In this document: in pieces, positions 24,641 through 33,806 of the stretch
Numbering within the stretch: position 1 is the first letter of the stretch
How the letters are laid out: each line of letters starts with the position of its first letter
Assembly: GCA_020049835.1 (NCBI GenBank)
Contig: JAGVLK010000016.1
Coordinates: 62,001 to 126,000, forward strand
Direction of reading: 5' to 3'
Length of the DNA stretch: 64,000 nt
DNA from: Candidatus Babeliales bacterium
Lineage (GTDB): Bacteria > Babelota > Babeliae > Babelales > Vermiphilaceae
Notes under the pieces: generated by a model
What the model was told of the DNA's origin: nothing
Database searches by the model: none
What the model saw: only the letters and a program-made list of their open reading frames with translations
Program-made: the position numbers and the translations under genes

Positions 24641-26248
24641 TTAGCTTGTAGAGTCTGTGACAAATCGGTCTCGAAAAAAACGTGGATACTTATAATTAGT
24701 AAACCAATGCGTAATATTACTAAATATATGCGCATCATTTGGATCACCATGTGGTCGCGGTAGATAGTTACTTATCAAGCTCGCTATCGCGGCTATAAAG
24801 AGACCATGATCCTTATAACGATCTGTATAGAAATGCATGATCAAACCTGTTACTGCGGTATATAACGTAAATGCACGAGGAGATATAACAGATTTGAAAT
24901 ATATAGATTTATTTTGCCATACTTTGATATACCAACTTTGCATATGCTCTGCAAATGCTGTTTCAAGATGAGTTACCGTTACTCGTGCACGTGGATCGTC
25001 AGATTCAGTTATTGCCAAAGCTTTTGCTTTCTCTACTAAATCCTCCACCTCTCGCAACGACAAATGTGATACCTTTTCTGCAAGTTGCTGAATATATGTA
25101 TCTGGACAAGTATAAAACTTATCGGCATCAGTTCGAAAAAGCGGACGACTCCACTCTTTGGGAATAAAATCAAGATTATCTTTAATCAACGAAATAATAG
25201 TTTCAGTTTCTGGTTGTGCAAAATGGTATATATTATTTGCAAACCTTGTTTTTAGCTGCTCTGGAAGGTCTTTAGGATCACTATTGGTAGTACCGATAAC
25301 ACAGATATGCCGTTCATTACGAATCTCATCAAGGCCAAGCCAAAATGCAGTAGCCATTTTGTTTTGCTGTTCATCTTTTCCATCAGATGACATCTGCGTA
25401 ATCAATGAGATTTCATCAATAATGACAAGAAACTCTTCGGCATCATATTCTTTAAGAGATCGGAATAGCATTTCAAAAAATTGCGCCCCTGAGTTTTGAT
25501 ACGTAGTAGCAATAGACGAAGCCTTAATAAATATACAAATCAAGTCACAATACTTTGCTAAAGCTTCGGCAGTCGTTGTTTTACCACAACCTGACGGGCC
25601 TACAAACAGCAATCGTGATGGGTGCTTAACACGTTCATATCCCTCTGGATTTTTCAATTGTTTGATCACTTGCCGTAGATTTGGATGTTGTCGCTTGGCT
25701 TCTTTAATAACTTTTTTTGTCACCGCTTTGGAAGGAAGCTTACGTTTGAATCTTTCAGCTAGCTTATCTATATCATTGAATGCTGTCGGGAGAATGGCAT
25801 TATATACTTCTGGATAAAGATCACTGCACGTTATGATTGGCACTGAGTTATCTGATAATACCGGCATCGGGTTTTGGATATACCCGCGCTCATCGCTATT
25901 ACTATTTATTCGATCCGCTGAATGTCGCTCGCCACGTGCCTTTTCCTCATAGTCCCACTTACCCCAAGTTTCTTCTAGTTGTTTACGCTTTTGTTTATAT
26001 TCATGTATAAGAACTGGGTCAGTCTCAGTTGCTATAAGATCATCTAAGTCTTCCATCAGTGTTTCACAGTTTATTTTATGTTGACTGTAAATATCGCAAT
26101 TAAACGGAGTTTTGACAAATGAAAAACAAACGCCGGTAAATCCGCACAATAGAAGAATTCGTTTGAAAATAGATAATGAATTGTTTTTGCTTGAACGAAG
26201 TAATGAGGATATATTGAGTCTATATCCAAAAATATGAGCATATTGCAT
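24641..26248 (-). CDS. AAA+ ATPase with N-terminal membrane anchor
   Basis: 535 residues. A hydrophobic segment at about 28-46 follows a basic N-terminus, so it reads as an anchor or uncleaved signal. A charged helical region (60-120) precedes the AAA+ domain: Walker A GPSGCGKT (217-224), Walker B FLVIIDE, sensor 1 GTTN, and arginine finger in LKTRF. Two hydrophobic segments near 455-490 could form a hairpin. It resembles the two downstream paralogs in the core but lacks the 18-residue repeats. It is the first gene of the minus-strand run that includes the toxin genes; AAGG lies 8 bases before the ATG. Confidence 0.8.
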   Translation of the reverse strand: MQYAHIFGYRLNISSLLRSSKNNSLSIFKRILLLCGFTGVCFSFVKTPFNCDIYSQHKINCETLMEDLDDLIATETDPVLIHEYKQKRKQLEETWGKWDYEEKARGERHSADRINSNSDERGYIQNPMPVLSDNSVPIITCSDLYPEVYNAILPTAFNDIDKLAERFKRKLPSKAVTKKVIKEAKRQHPNLRQVIKQLKNPEGYERVKHPSRLLFVGPSGCGKTTTAEALAKYCDLICIFIKASSIATTYQNSGAQFFEMLFRSLKEYDAEEFLVIIDEISLITQMSSDGKDEQQNKMATAFWLGLDEIRNERHICVIGTTNSDPKDLPEQLKTRFANNIYHFAQPETETIISLIKDNLDFIPKEWSRPLFRTDADKFYTCPDTYIQQLAEKVSHLSLREVEDLVEKAKALAITESDDPRARVTVTHLETAFAEHMQSWYIKVWQNKSIYFKSVISPRAFTLYTAVTGLIMHFYTDRYKDHGLFIAAIASLISNYLPRPHGDPNDAHIFSNITHWFTNYKYPRFFRDRFVTDSTS

Positions 26249-26280
26249 GCCTGTACCTTGAGCTGAAAAAAATTAAACGC

Positions 26281-26309
26281 ACTAAAACTGTCTTAAGGTT
26301 TTGCTACAA
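26281..26309 (-). promoter_or_regulatory. Candidate promoter for the AAA+/toxin gene run
   Basis: On the minus strand, TTGTAG (26304-26309) and TTTAGT (26281-26286) lie 17 bases apart, about 33 bases before the ATG of the first AAA+ gene. No strong promoter or terminator is evident between the following genes down to 15881, so this could drive about 10 kb. Confidence 0.4.
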
Positions 26310-26513
26310 GCTACTCATTTTTTTGATATAAATTTGTTATCTTTTCATATATCCTTGGATTAAAATAGTCAACCTCTCAAATTCCCAACTGAATTATGAC
26401 GACGATAATCATCGCTCTCATTTAATTAAAAACGCCATAATTTATCTTTATGTATTTCATTTTAAATCATCAAAAATATAAATGCAAGCGCTTCTTTTTT
26501 TCCCGTTCAAGAG

Positions 26514-26542
26514 TTGTAAGCACATGAGGCATGTGTTATAGT
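26514..26542 (+). promoter_or_regulatory. Promoter for the MazG-like gene
   Basis: TTGTAA (26514-26519) and TATAGT (26537-26542) are separated by 17 bases. The spacer holds the inverted repeat CACATGAGGCATGTG, a possible operator. The rest of the gap 26249-26513 is AT-rich, with nothing else recognised beyond the divergent promoter. Confidence 0.6.
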
Positions 26543-26573
26543 GTACAAAAATGTACTACATAAGGATAATATT

Positions 26574-26942
26574 ATGCACCCAACGGACAATAACACCACC
26601 ATCGCCGCACTCAAACAGCGCGTTGCGCAATTTGTCAATGAACGCGATTGGCAGCAATTTCATGACCCTAAAAGCTTGAGCGTTGCAATTGCACTGGAAG
26701 CTGCAGAATTAATGCAACTGTTCGTTTGGGCCGGCGATCGCAAAGAAGCTATTGCACGGGCAGAAGAAAAAAGAGATGCTGTTGAGCTGGAGCTCGTTGA
26801 CATATTACATGCGATGTTCGCATTTGCCAATGCATGCAACATCGATCTCACCACCGCGTTACTTAAAAAAATGGAAAGTAATGCGCGCAAATATCCTATT
26901 GACCGCTCAAAAGGACAAAACAAAAAATATACTGAAATTTAA
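26574..26942 (+). CDS. MazG-like nucleotide pyrophosphohydrolase
   Basis: 122 residues from ATG 26574, chosen because AAGGATAAT precedes it; an in-frame ATG 33 bases upstream lies before this site. It matches the MazG-like/dCTPase (RS21-C6) group: FVNERDWQQFHDPKSL, then LEAAELMQLFVW with metal-binding Glu, then ELVDILHAMF and NARKYP. The expected role is hydrolysis of dCTP or modified dNTPs to monophosphates, protecting DNA. It is the second all-alpha NTP-PPase in the window. It converges on the ribosomal superoperon. Confidence 0.88.
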   Translation: MHPTDNNTTIAALKQRVAQFVNERDWQQFHDPKSLSVAIALEAAELMQLFVWAGDRKEAIARAEEKRDAVELELVDILHAMFAFANACNIDLTTALLKKMESNARKYPIDRSKGQNKKYTEI

Positions 26943-26945
26943 CTC

Positions 26946-27004
26946 AAAAAAAAAGAGGCTGCTACGTGGCAATACGCAATGCATACAACCGGTAACAGCC
27001 TCTT
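26946..27004 (-). terminator. Terminator of the ribosomal superoperon
   Basis: Stem arms AAGAGGCTG (26953-26961) and CAGCCTCTT (26996-27004) enclose a 34-base loop. Nine A on the plus strand (26946-26954) give the U tract for minus-strand transcripts leaving the nfu gene. It may also stop the convergent MazG-like gene. Confidence 0.75.
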
Positions 27005-27018
27005 ATCATTACTCAATG

Positions 27019-27270
27019 TTAGGCTTCATTCTCATCAAGTGCAATCACTTCCGTTACATTATCGGAAAGCTGCTCTTTGAGAGCTTCTTCTATGCCCATC
27101 TTCAAGGTAAACATCGATGCAGGACATCCTACACATGCACCATGAAAACGTATATAGACTACGCCATCTTCATAGCGAACAAACTCCACATCACCACCAT
27201 CCATCTGAATATTGGGACGAAGCTGCTCGATAACCTCTTTAATCATGTCAACGATCTGCTCATATAGCAT
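27019..27270 (-). CDS. nfuA: NifU C-terminal domain (Nfu-type) Fe-S protein
   Basis: An 83-residue stand-alone Nfu domain: IRPNIQMDGGDVEFV-like core, then GACVGCPAS with the CxxC pair that holds a bridging Fe-S cluster, then TLKMGIEEAL. Such proteins carry clusters to target apoproteins. It lacks the degenerate A-type domain of E. coli NfuA, so the symbol is by domain only. It starts 6 bases after rplQ and is the last gene before the terminator, so it is expressed with the ribosomal proteins. Confidence 0.88.
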   Translation of the reverse strand: MLYEQIVDMIKEVIEQLRPNIQMDGGDVEFVRYEDGVVYIRFHGACVGCPASMFTLKMGIEEALKEQLSDNVTEVIALDENEA

Positions 27271-27276
27271 GGTATA

Positions 27277-27636
27277 TTATACCCATTCCAAGCGAGCAAT
27301 AATCGATGTATCGCTACGACGTCTTCCCATAGGGATAACGCGTGTATAACCGCCAGGACGCTCAGTGTAGCGTGGCGCTACTTCTTCAAATAACTTCGTC
27401 AACGCTTCTTCTTTATACGGAAGCATTGCTAATGCTTTGCGACGAGCATTAAAATCCTGTGAGCCCTTACGAGCAACCGTGACCAACTTTTCAGCAAGTC
27501 GTTGAACCTCTTTTACCTGCGCTTTGGTAGAAACCAAATGTCCATAGCTAATAAGATGGATCACTTGATTACGCATCAACGCACGTTTATGCGATGATTT
27601 GAGGTTTAATTTTTTACGGCCATTCTGATGTTTCAT
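27277..27636 (-). CDS. rplQ: 50S ribosomal protein L17
   Basis: 119 residues with the typical N-terminus (basic, KLNLKSSHKRALMRNQVIHLISYG) and C-terminal GGYTRVIPMGRRRSD-like motif. It is a large-subunit protein near the exit tunnel. It lies 11 bases after rpoA, the usual end of the alpha operon, here followed by an nfu gene. Confidence 0.97.
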   Translation of the reverse strand: MKHQNGRKKLNLKSSHKRALMRNQVIHLISYGHLVSTKAQVKEVQRLAEKLVTVARKGSQDFNARRKALAMLPYKEEALTKLFEEVAPRYTERPGGYTRVIPMGRRRSDTSIIARLEWV

Positions 27637-27647
27637 AATAAACCTTA

Positions 27648-28703
27648 CTATTTTTCGTCAGCTTCAAATGTCTGAAGCACACGTTTAATATCGCTCTCTT
27701 TAATATTCATACCGAATGATAAGCCAAATGATTTCATGCTATCTTTGACCTCATTAAGTGATTTGCGGCCAAAGTTCTTAATCTTAAGGCTCTCTTCATC
27801 TGAAAGATTAACGAGATCCAAAATACGTTTAATACCGGCATTTTTAAGGCAGTTGTGCGCACGAACAGAAAGTTCAAGCTCATCAATCGGCTTAAGTAAT
27901 AAATCAACCGGCACGCCTTTAAGGCCAAGTTCATCCAGATGTACTGGTTCAGCTTTTGCAACTTCTTCCGGCACTGCAGAAATAGCATTGAATGGAATTT
28001 CTGTGCTGGTTAAGAAATGTTCAAGCTGCGTACGCAAAACTGAAACTGCGTAATTAAGAACATCAACCGGATTTTCTGAGCCATCAGTGAAGATATTCAA
28101 AATAAGTTTATCGTAATCAATCTCTTCACCGACGCGTGTCTTTTCCACTTCAAAAAAAACTTTTCGTATGGGAGAGAACATAGCATCAAGATAAATACGA
28201 TCATCTTCCTGTAGCGCTTTGCCCGCAGGCCATTGTGCACGTTGATACCCGCGACCAGATTCTACGTAGAACGTAATATCAAGTTCGCCATCTGGACCAA
28301 CATGTGCAATAACGTGATCAGGATTAACCAATTCAAGGTGCGCGTCCGCTTTAATATCAGCAACACGAGCAATTCCTTCACCCTTGAAGCTTAAATGCAT
28401 CTTGCCGGGAATGCCTTCTTTATTACGTACTACAACCTCTTTGATATTCAATATTACCTGCATAGTGTCTTGTACAACACCCGGTATTGAGGAAAACTCA
28501 TTGTTTACCCCCTTAATAACAACAGAGGTAACCGCTGATCCTTCGACACCGCCAAGCAATATCCGACGAATCGCATTTCCTAGGGTAACGCCAAATCCCG
28601 GTTCGAGCGGCTGAGCTACAATCTCACCACGAGTTTGAGAAAGCTCTTTCTTGTTCCAGCTCAACTTCGGAATAATTAAAGGCCTGTACTCCTTCTTATC
28701 CAT
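27648..28703 (-). CDS. rpoA: RNA polymerase alpha subunit
   Basis: 351 residues. The N-terminal dimerisation domain has PLEPGFGVTLGNAIRRILL, and the C-terminal helix-hairpin-helix domain (about 265-335) begins LELSVRAHNCLKNAGI and has NFGRKSLNEVK. It scaffolds polymerase assembly and contacts UP elements and activators. The acidic tail is slightly longer than usual. It sits between rpsD and rplQ in conserved order. Confidence 0.98.
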   Translation of the reverse strand: MDKKEYRPLIIPKLSWNKKELSQTRGEIVAQPLEPGFGVTLGNAIRRILLGGVEGSAVTSVVIKGVNNEFSSIPGVVQDTMQVILNIKEVVVRNKEGIPGKMHLSFKGEGIARVADIKADAHLELVNPDHVIAHVGPDGELDITFYVESGRGYQRAQWPAGKALQEDDRIYLDAMFSPIRKVFFEVEKTRVGEEIDYDKLILNIFTDGSENPVDVLNYAVSVLRTQLEHFLTSTEIPFNAISAVPEEVAKAEPVHLDELGLKGVPVDLLLKPIDELELSVRAHNCLKNAGIKRILDLVNLSDEESLKIKNFGRKSLNEVKDSMKSFGLSFGMNIKESDIKRVLQTFEADEK

Positions 28704-28763
28704 GTAATCTCCTGCAAACCATAACCGACACCAAATCCAACAATCTACGAACTATATAGAGTA

Positions 28764-29348
28764 TTACTTAGAATACAACTCTACAATCAAATGCTCTTCT
28801 ATAGGTACTTGAATATCATCACGTACCGGAAGACGCAATACACGACCTTTACGATCGGTTTTCATGAGTTCTAACCACTCAGGAACCTTCACCCCGATAT
28901 TCAAACGTTTATCAACCACTTGCTCTAAGAATGTTTTCTTTTCAGTCACATTCGGCGCAAATGAGATAACTTCGTTGATCGAAACGAGGTATGAAGGAGA
29001 ATAAACTTTCTTGCCATCAACCAACACGTGGCCATGTACAATAACTTGGCGAGCTTGTTCACGCGTAGTTGCAAGCTTAAGCTTGAACAACGTATTATCA
29101 AGACGACGCTCTAACAAACTCAATAAGTTTGCACCCGGCGCTCCTTGAGAGCGAACTGCGAGGCCAAAGAAACGACGGAACTGCTTTTCACGCATACCGT
29201 ACATCTCTTTTAATTTTTGTTTTTCAGCAGACTGCTTACCATACTCAGAAAGTTTGCGCGTGTTTTTAGCTGGCGCCTCTTTTCCTGTTTTTTCTTTTGC
29301 TGGCGCTCCGCCTGTTCTTGCGGCACCTGGTCTAGATTTTTTTTCCAT
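28764..29348 (-). CDS. rpsD: 30S ribosomal protein S4 with atypical N-terminus
   Basis: 194 residues from ATG 29348; an in-frame GTG 15 bases upstream is possible. From KLSEYG onward it is a normal S4, including EKQKLKEMYG and the S4 RNA-binding domain (RRLDNTLFKLKLATTREQARQ). The first 35 residues are a low-complexity Ala/Gly/Lys/Pro stretch that replaces the usual ARYTGP...zinc or zinc-less head. S4 nucleates 30S assembly and usually represses the alpha operon. The head may alter 16S contacts. Confidence 0.95.
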   Translation of the reverse strand: MEKKSRPGAARTGGAPAKEKTGKEAPAKNTRKLSEYGKQSAEKQKLKEMYGMREKQFRRFFGLAVRSQGAPGANLLSLLERRLDNTLFKLKLATTREQARQVIVHGHVLVDGKKVYSPSYLVSINEVISFAPNVTEKKTFLEQVVDKRLNIGVKVPEWLELMKTDRKGRVLRLPVRDDIQVPIEEHLIVELYSK

Positions 29349-29379
29349 ACTTGCGTAACCCACGTTAATGAATTAATTG

Positions 29380-29763
29380 TTAAACACGACGTTTCTTTGG
29401 TGGTCGACAGCCATTATGAGGTAATGGCGTAACGTCACGCAATACAGAAATATGCATGCCGGCACCTTGAAATGCACGTACCACTGAATCACGGCCTGAT
29501 CCTGGTCCTTGCAAATTAATTTCGATATTTTTTACGCCCATAGCTTGCATATCTTTTGCAAGAATGCCACCGATTTGTCCTGCGACAAAAGGCGTACCTT
29601 TACGAGCCCCTTTAAAGCCCATTTTACCAGCGCTACCACGCAACAAAACGTCACCGTCGGTTGTGGTTATTGCTACAAGCGTGTTGTTAAACGTCGACTT
29701 AATGTGAGCAACGACCGAATCAACTTTACGTTTTACCTTTTTGGATTTTTTCTTATAAGCCAT
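29380..29763 (-). CDS. rpsK: 30S ribosomal protein S11
   Basis: 127 residues with the S11 core (AHIKSTFNNTLVAITTTDGD) and C-terminal DVTPLPHNGCRPPKKRRV. It forms part of the platform that binds 16S helix 45 and contacts mRNA at the E site. It lies between rpsM and rpsD as in most bacteria; the basic N-terminus is typical. Confidence 0.97.
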   Translation of the reverse strand: MAYKKKSKKVKRKVDSVVAHIKSTFNNTLVAITTTDGDVLLRGSAGKMGFKGARKGTPFVAGQIGGILAKDMQAMGVKNIEINLQGPGSGRDSVVRAFQGAGMHISVLRDVTPLPHNGCRPPKKRRV

Positions 29764-29785
29764 TTAATGTATTACCCCTGTAACG

Positions 29786-30175
29786 TTATTTCTTTGTAAC
29801 CGCACGTTTCAATGCAATCTGTCCGCCACGTTTACGCGGTCCTTTACGTGTGCGCGCATTTGTCTTTGTACGTTGGCCTCTAACCGGCAAACCACGCTTA
29901 TGACGTAGTCCACGGTACGAACCAATCTCTTGTAGTCGTTTGATATCAAGACGAATCTCTTTACGACGTTCGCCTTCCACTTTATAATTCGCTGAAATTT
30001 CTCTTTGAATTGCTGCTACATCAGCATCTGAAAGATCTTTAACGCGTTTATTAAGATCAATACCCACGGTGTCTAAAATTTTACGTGCAGAAGTTAGCCC
30101 TATGCCAAACACATAGGTCAATCCATATTCTATACGTTTGCTTGCGGGTAAATTAACACCTTCAATACGTGCCAT
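29786..30175 (-). CDS. rpsM: 30S ribosomal protein S13
   Basis: 129 residues starting [21 protein letters not shown]..., with the H2TH-like helices and the C-terminal [19 protein letters not shown] motif that contacts P-site tRNA. S13 bridges the head to the 50S. It follows rpmJ by 22 bases in the alpha operon. Confidence 0.97.
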   Translation of the reverse strand: MARIEGVNLPASKRIEYGLTYVFGIGLTSARKILDTVGIDLNKRVKDLSDADVAAIQREISANYKVEGERRKEIRLDIKRLQEIGSYRGLRHKRGLPVRGQRTKTNARTRKGPRKRGGQIALKRAVTKK

Positions 30176-30197
30176 ATACGAAAAACCTTTATACTAA

Positions 30198-30314
30198 TTA
30201 ACCTTGTCGCTGCTTATGCTTAGGACTTCTTTTGCAAATCACGCGAACTACACGACAGCGTCTAATAATTCGACAATCATCGCACATTTTCTTTACGGAA
30301 GTTCTCACTTTCAT
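30198..30314 (-). CDS. rpmJ: 50S ribosomal protein L36
   Basis: A 38-residue gene: [19 protein letters not shown] is followed by CRVV, a third Cys and PKHKQRQG. The zinc ligands C11, C14, C27 and H32 are all present, so it is the zinc-binding C+ form. It lies 14 bases after infA and 22 bases before rpsM, its usual place. Confidence 0.96.
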   Translation of the reverse strand: MKVRTSVKKMCDDCRIIRRCRVVRVICKRSPKHKQRQG

Positions 30315-30328
30315 GGTAAAGCTTTCAA

Positions 30329-30565
30329 TTAAGTTTTATACCGTAATACAATTCTGCCTCTAGTCAGGTCATAGGGCGACAACTCAAGCGCCACCTTATC
30401 TCCAGGCAAAATCTTAATATAGTGCATCCTCATTTTGCCTGACACATGACCCAATACCTCATGCCCACCCTCTATCGTTACGCGAAACATGGCATTCGGG
30501 AGCGTTTCATGCACCACACCATCTACGCGAATAACTTCCTCTTTTTTCTTTTGATCTTGTTTCAT
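30329..30565 (-). CDS. infA: Translation initiation factor IF-1
   Basis: 78 residues forming a single S1-like OB fold ([30 protein letters not shown]...), ending in [15 protein letters not shown], diagnostic of IF-1. It binds the 30S A site during initiation. It overlaps the end of map by 4 bases. A short lysine-rich N-terminal extension is seen. Confidence 0.97.
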   Translation of the reverse strand: MKQDQKKKEEVIRVDGVVHETLPNAMFRVTIEGGHEVLGHVSGKMRMHYIKILPGDKVALELSPYDLTRGRIVLRYKT

Positions 30566-31338
30566 ATACCGTACCTATTTTGTCCAGTTCTGGTAATAAT
30601 CTTTGGCCCGTGGTCAGTTATAACAATCGTATCTTCTACATGGCATGCAAGACTGTTATCTTCAGTAACCACTGTCCAGCCATCCTCTGCTATACACACT
30701 GCATAATCACCCATAGTTATCATCGGTTCTAATGCAAATGCCATACCAGATCGTAAAACTGGCCCCTGACCCGGTTTACCGTAATTTAAAATTTCAGGAT
30801 CTTCATGCATAAGCTTACCTATGCCATGACCAGCAAAATCACGTACGACCCCATACCCCGCCTGCTCCACTTCATGCTGAATTGCAGCAGAAATGTCGCC
30901 CAAGCGATTTCCCGGCAAAGCTTTTGCTATACCGGCATTAAGCGCACGATCTGCCGCTTGCACAAAGGCCTGAACCTTTGGCGCAGCTGCAATATCACCA
31001 ACATAAAATTGTCGCGCCATATCGGCACAATAACCCTTAAATGCCGTACACACATCAACTTTAACCAAGTCGCCTGCAGCTATATATTTTGTCGCCGAAG
31101 GTACACCATGGACCACTTGCTCATTTACTGAAATACAGCTGACATGTTTATATCCCATGTACCCCTTCATGCGTGACGTTAATCCACGTTTAACGATCTC
31201 TTGCGCAATAAAAGCATCAAGATCCAAGGTAGTTACTCCTGGAACGATATGCTGCGCAATATCATCAAAAATAGAAGACAGGATTAAACCTGCTTCTTCC
31301 ATTTTTGCTATAGAGGATTTATTTTTTATGGTTATCAT
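30562..31338 (-). CDS. map: Methionine aminopeptidase, type I
   Basis: 258 residues of pita-bread fold that removes the initiator Met from nascent proteins. Metal ligands are visible as VDVC...DMARQF (two Asp), GHGIG with the His, EPM with the first Glu, and TEDNS with the last Glu. The gene sits 3 bases after adk and overlaps infA, a common arrangement in the spc operon. Confidence 0.97.
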   Translation of the reverse strand: MITIKNKSSIAKMEEAGLILSSIFDDIAQHIVPGVTTLDLDAFIAQEIVKRGLTSRMKGYMGYKHVSCISVNEQVVHGVPSATKYIAAGDLVKVDVCTAFKGYCADMARQFYVGDIAAAPKVQAFVQAADRALNAGIAKALPGNRLGDISAAIQHEVEQAGYGVVRDFAGHGIGKLMHEDPEILNYGKPGQGPVLRSGMAFALEPMITMGDYAVCIAEDGWTVVTEDNSLACHVEDTIVITDHGPKIITRTGQNRYGI

Positions 31339-31341
31339 AAA

Positions 31342-32019
31342 TTAACGTATCACCGCATCAACAAAAGTATTAAACACATCTTCAATTGGCATTTCACCAG
31401 TAAATTCAACTACCGGTATGTGTGCCTTTTGCAAACAGGCAAGCATATCGCTTTCATGTTTGCGATAAACCTGCAAACGGTTGTGCATCACCTGCTCCGT
31501 ATCATCAGTACGTTTACCAAGCAGTGATCCACAATAATCACATACCATTTCCTTTTTTGAACCCAATCCAGAATCGTTTTTAGCAGAAAATACTGCTTGG
31601 CATGCACGATTTGAACATACGTATCGGGTCACTACGCGATCAATTGCCACATCATCTGATATAAGCAGACGAATAACTTGTACTTCGAGCTGGGGATATT
31701 TGCTATTTGTCATTTCAACAAAGCGCTTCACCTGCTCAACAGTACGAGGAAATCCATCTAATATTAACGTAGTATTGGTGGTTGTAACCTCTTCCAGCCA
31801 ACAATCAACCATATCGGTCATTAATTGATCATCTATTAGTTTACCAGATTTAATTATAAAATCTATCTGCTTGCCAATATCTGTCTGTTCCGCAATATGT
31901 TTGCGGCATAAATTACCGGTTGAAAGCTGCAACCACCCGAAAGTGTCTACGCAAAGCTTTGATAATGTCCCTTTTCCCGAGCCCGGGGGGCCAACAAATA
32001 TGTAAGCCTTTTGACTCAC
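31342..32019 (-). CDS. adk: Adenylate kinase
   Basis: 225 residues catalysing ATP + AMP to 2 ADP. The P-loop GPPGSGKGT is at residues 10-18, then STGNLCR, LDGFPRT and a lid domain with four cysteines (CSNRAC and CDYC), so this is a zinc-lid form. The start codon overlaps secY by 4 bases, so the genes are coupled. The gene's place in the spc operon is normal. Confidence 0.96.
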   Translation of the reverse strand: MSQKAYIFVGPPGSGKGTLSKLCVDTFGWLQLSTGNLCRKHIAEQTDIGKQIDFIIKSGKLIDDQLMTDMVDCWLEEVTTTNTTLILDGFPRTVEQVKRFVEMTNSKYPQLEVQVIRLLISDDVAIDRVVTRYVCSNRACQAVFSAKNDSGLGSKKEMVCDYCGSLLGKRTDDTEQVMHNRLQVYRKHESDMLACLQKAHIPVVEFTGEMPIEDVFNTFVDAVIR

Positions 32020-33329
32020 CGTATGCTCCTGCTCTTAAACCTTCCTGCTGTTAGCAGGCCTTCATAACGGTGCTCAATGAGATAGGACTCGATTTGAGCA
32101 GCTGTTTCTAATGCCACGCCAACTACGATAAGCAATGCCGTACCACTCATATAGAATGGCATAGCCACGAAAACGTTGAGCAAGTTTGGAAATAACGCCA
32201 ATATTGCCAAATAAATAGCACCGATAAGTCCAATACGGGTCAAAATGTAGTTAAAATATTCAGCGGTTTTTCTGCCAGGACGAACCCCCGGGATAAAGCC
32301 ACCTTGCTTTTTGATATTTTCTGATAATTCTTCTGGATTGAATACCAATGCCGTATAGAAAAATGAGAAGAAGATAATCAACAAGAATTGAATAATATTA
32401 AACATAACACCACCGCGAATCAAATAATCTACAGCGGTTTTAAAGAACTCAATATATGAACCGAGCCAAGAAAATATAAACATAGGAATTTGTAGGAATG
32501 CGCCTGCAAAAATCACGGGCATAACGCCAGCAATATTAATGCGGAACGGAATATAGGAGCTTTGGCCACCATAAACACGATTACCTACAATACGACGTGA
32601 ATATTGTACCGGAATTTTGCGCTCACCACGCTCTAAGTAAACGATACAAGCAGTTACGCCAACAAATACGGCCAAGATTAAGAGAGCTACAAGCCCATCC
32701 ATAAGACCTTCTTGTACAAGCGACACGATCTTAATAACATACTCAGGGAAATGGCATACAATACCGGCAAAAATGATCATAGAACTACCATTACCTATGC
32801 CATAGATACCAATCTGCTCGCCCAACCACATCACAAATATGGTTCCCACAACAAGCGATAGAATAAAGCTTAAGCGAAATCCCCAACCCGGTGTAAGCAC
32901 CATATTGTTCATTTCAAGCGCTGTTGCATAAACAGAGCTTTGAAATATAGCAACAAAAAACGTTAGATAACGTGTATATTGGTTGATGATTTTACGACCA
33001 TATTCACCCTCTTTGAGCAACTGCTCAAACTGTGGGATCGTCATGCCAAGCATCTGCATCATAATTGACGCTGATACATAAGGCCCGATGCCTAAAGCAA
33101 AAATGGTACACTGACTCAAAGCACCACCTGAAAAAAGATCCAGGTATTGCAACAACCCACCCAAGCCTGTTGAGTGAGTCATAAATTGATTCAATGCATC
33201 CAAATTGATACCGACAACCGGTATATGTCCACCTAAACGATAGACAATTAATACGCCGAGCGTAAAAAGAATCTTTTTACGCAATTCGGCAATATTAAAA
33301 ATATTTATAAAGTTCTTTAACAAGACCAC
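32016..33329 (-). CDS. secY: Protein translocase subunit SecY
   Basis: 437 residues with ten hydrophobic segments. It includes the plug region (GGLLQYLDLFSGGALSQ), and the cytoplasmic loops with RGERKIPVQYSRR and KKQGGFIPGVRPGRKTAEY, which bind SecA and ribosomes. It forms the channel for the many signal-peptide proteins in this window. It lies 4 bases after rplO. Confidence 0.98.
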   Translation of the reverse strand: MVLLKNFINIFNIAELRKKILFTLGVLIVYRLGGHIPVVGINLDALNQFMTHSTGLGGLLQYLDLFSGGALSQCTIFALGIGPYVSASIMMQMLGMTIPQFEQLLKEGEYGRKIINQYTRYLTFFVAIFQSSVYATALEMNNMVLTPGWGFRLSFILSLVVGTIFVMWLGEQIGIYGIGNGSSMIIFAGIVCHFPEYVIKIVSLVQEGLMDGLVALLILAVFVGVTACIVYLERGERKIPVQYSRRIVGNRVYGGQSSYIPFRINIAGVMPVIFAGAFLQIPMFIFSWLGSYIEFFKTAVDYLIRGGVMFNIIQFLLIIFFSFFYTALVFNPEELSENIKKQGGFIPGVRPGRKTAEYFNYILTRIGLIGAIYLAILALFPNLLNVFVAMPFYMSGTALLIVVGVALETAAQIESYLIEHRYEGLLTAGRFKSRSIR

Positions 33330-33333
33330 GGCT

Positions 33334-33786
33334 TCAGATCTCCTTTGTTATATGTGCCTCACCGCCAGCTTCAACAATTGCTTTCTGTGCTGATTTACTA
33401 AATGCATCAGCATGAATAACCAATTTTTTATTAAGTTCGTTACCCAACACCTTAACAGTGTAAGGACCCTTACTTTTTCTTGGACGCACTAAACCTTTTT
33501 CTATAAGTGCCTGTGTATTTACTTGCGCCCCATTTTCAAAGCTAAGTGCTACACGTTTAATATCAACGATATAGCATTCTGCTTGGAAAAGAGTATTGTT
33601 AAAACCGCGTTTTGGTAAACGGCGATGCAAAGGCATCTGTCCGCCTTCAAATCCTGGACGAACCCCGCCGCCAGAGCGCGCATTTTGACCCTTGCTACCA
33701 CGTCCTGCAGTACCGCCACGAGAACCACCACGACCGACGCGTTTTCTTTTTTTTACCAGAGGTTGTAACGTATTTAATTGAATCAT
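33334..33786 (-). CDS. rplO: 50S ribosomal protein L15
   Basis: 150 residues with the Gly/Arg-rich extension (RVGRGGSRGGTAGRGSKGQ) and GFEGGQMPLHRRLPKRGF, then the globular C-terminus. It follows rpsE with only 20 bases between; no rpmD (L30) is present there, where most bacteria have it. Confidence 0.97.
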   Translation of the reverse strand: MIQLNTLQPLVKKRKRVGRGGSRGGTAGRGSKGQNARSGGGVRPGFEGGQMPLHRRLPKRGFNNTLFQAECYIVDIKRVALSFENGAQVNTQALIEKGLVRPRKSKGPYTVKVLGNELNKKLVIHADAFSKSAQKAIVEAGGEAHITKEI

Positions 33787-33806
33787 GGATCAGCTCCTGA
33801 AATAAA

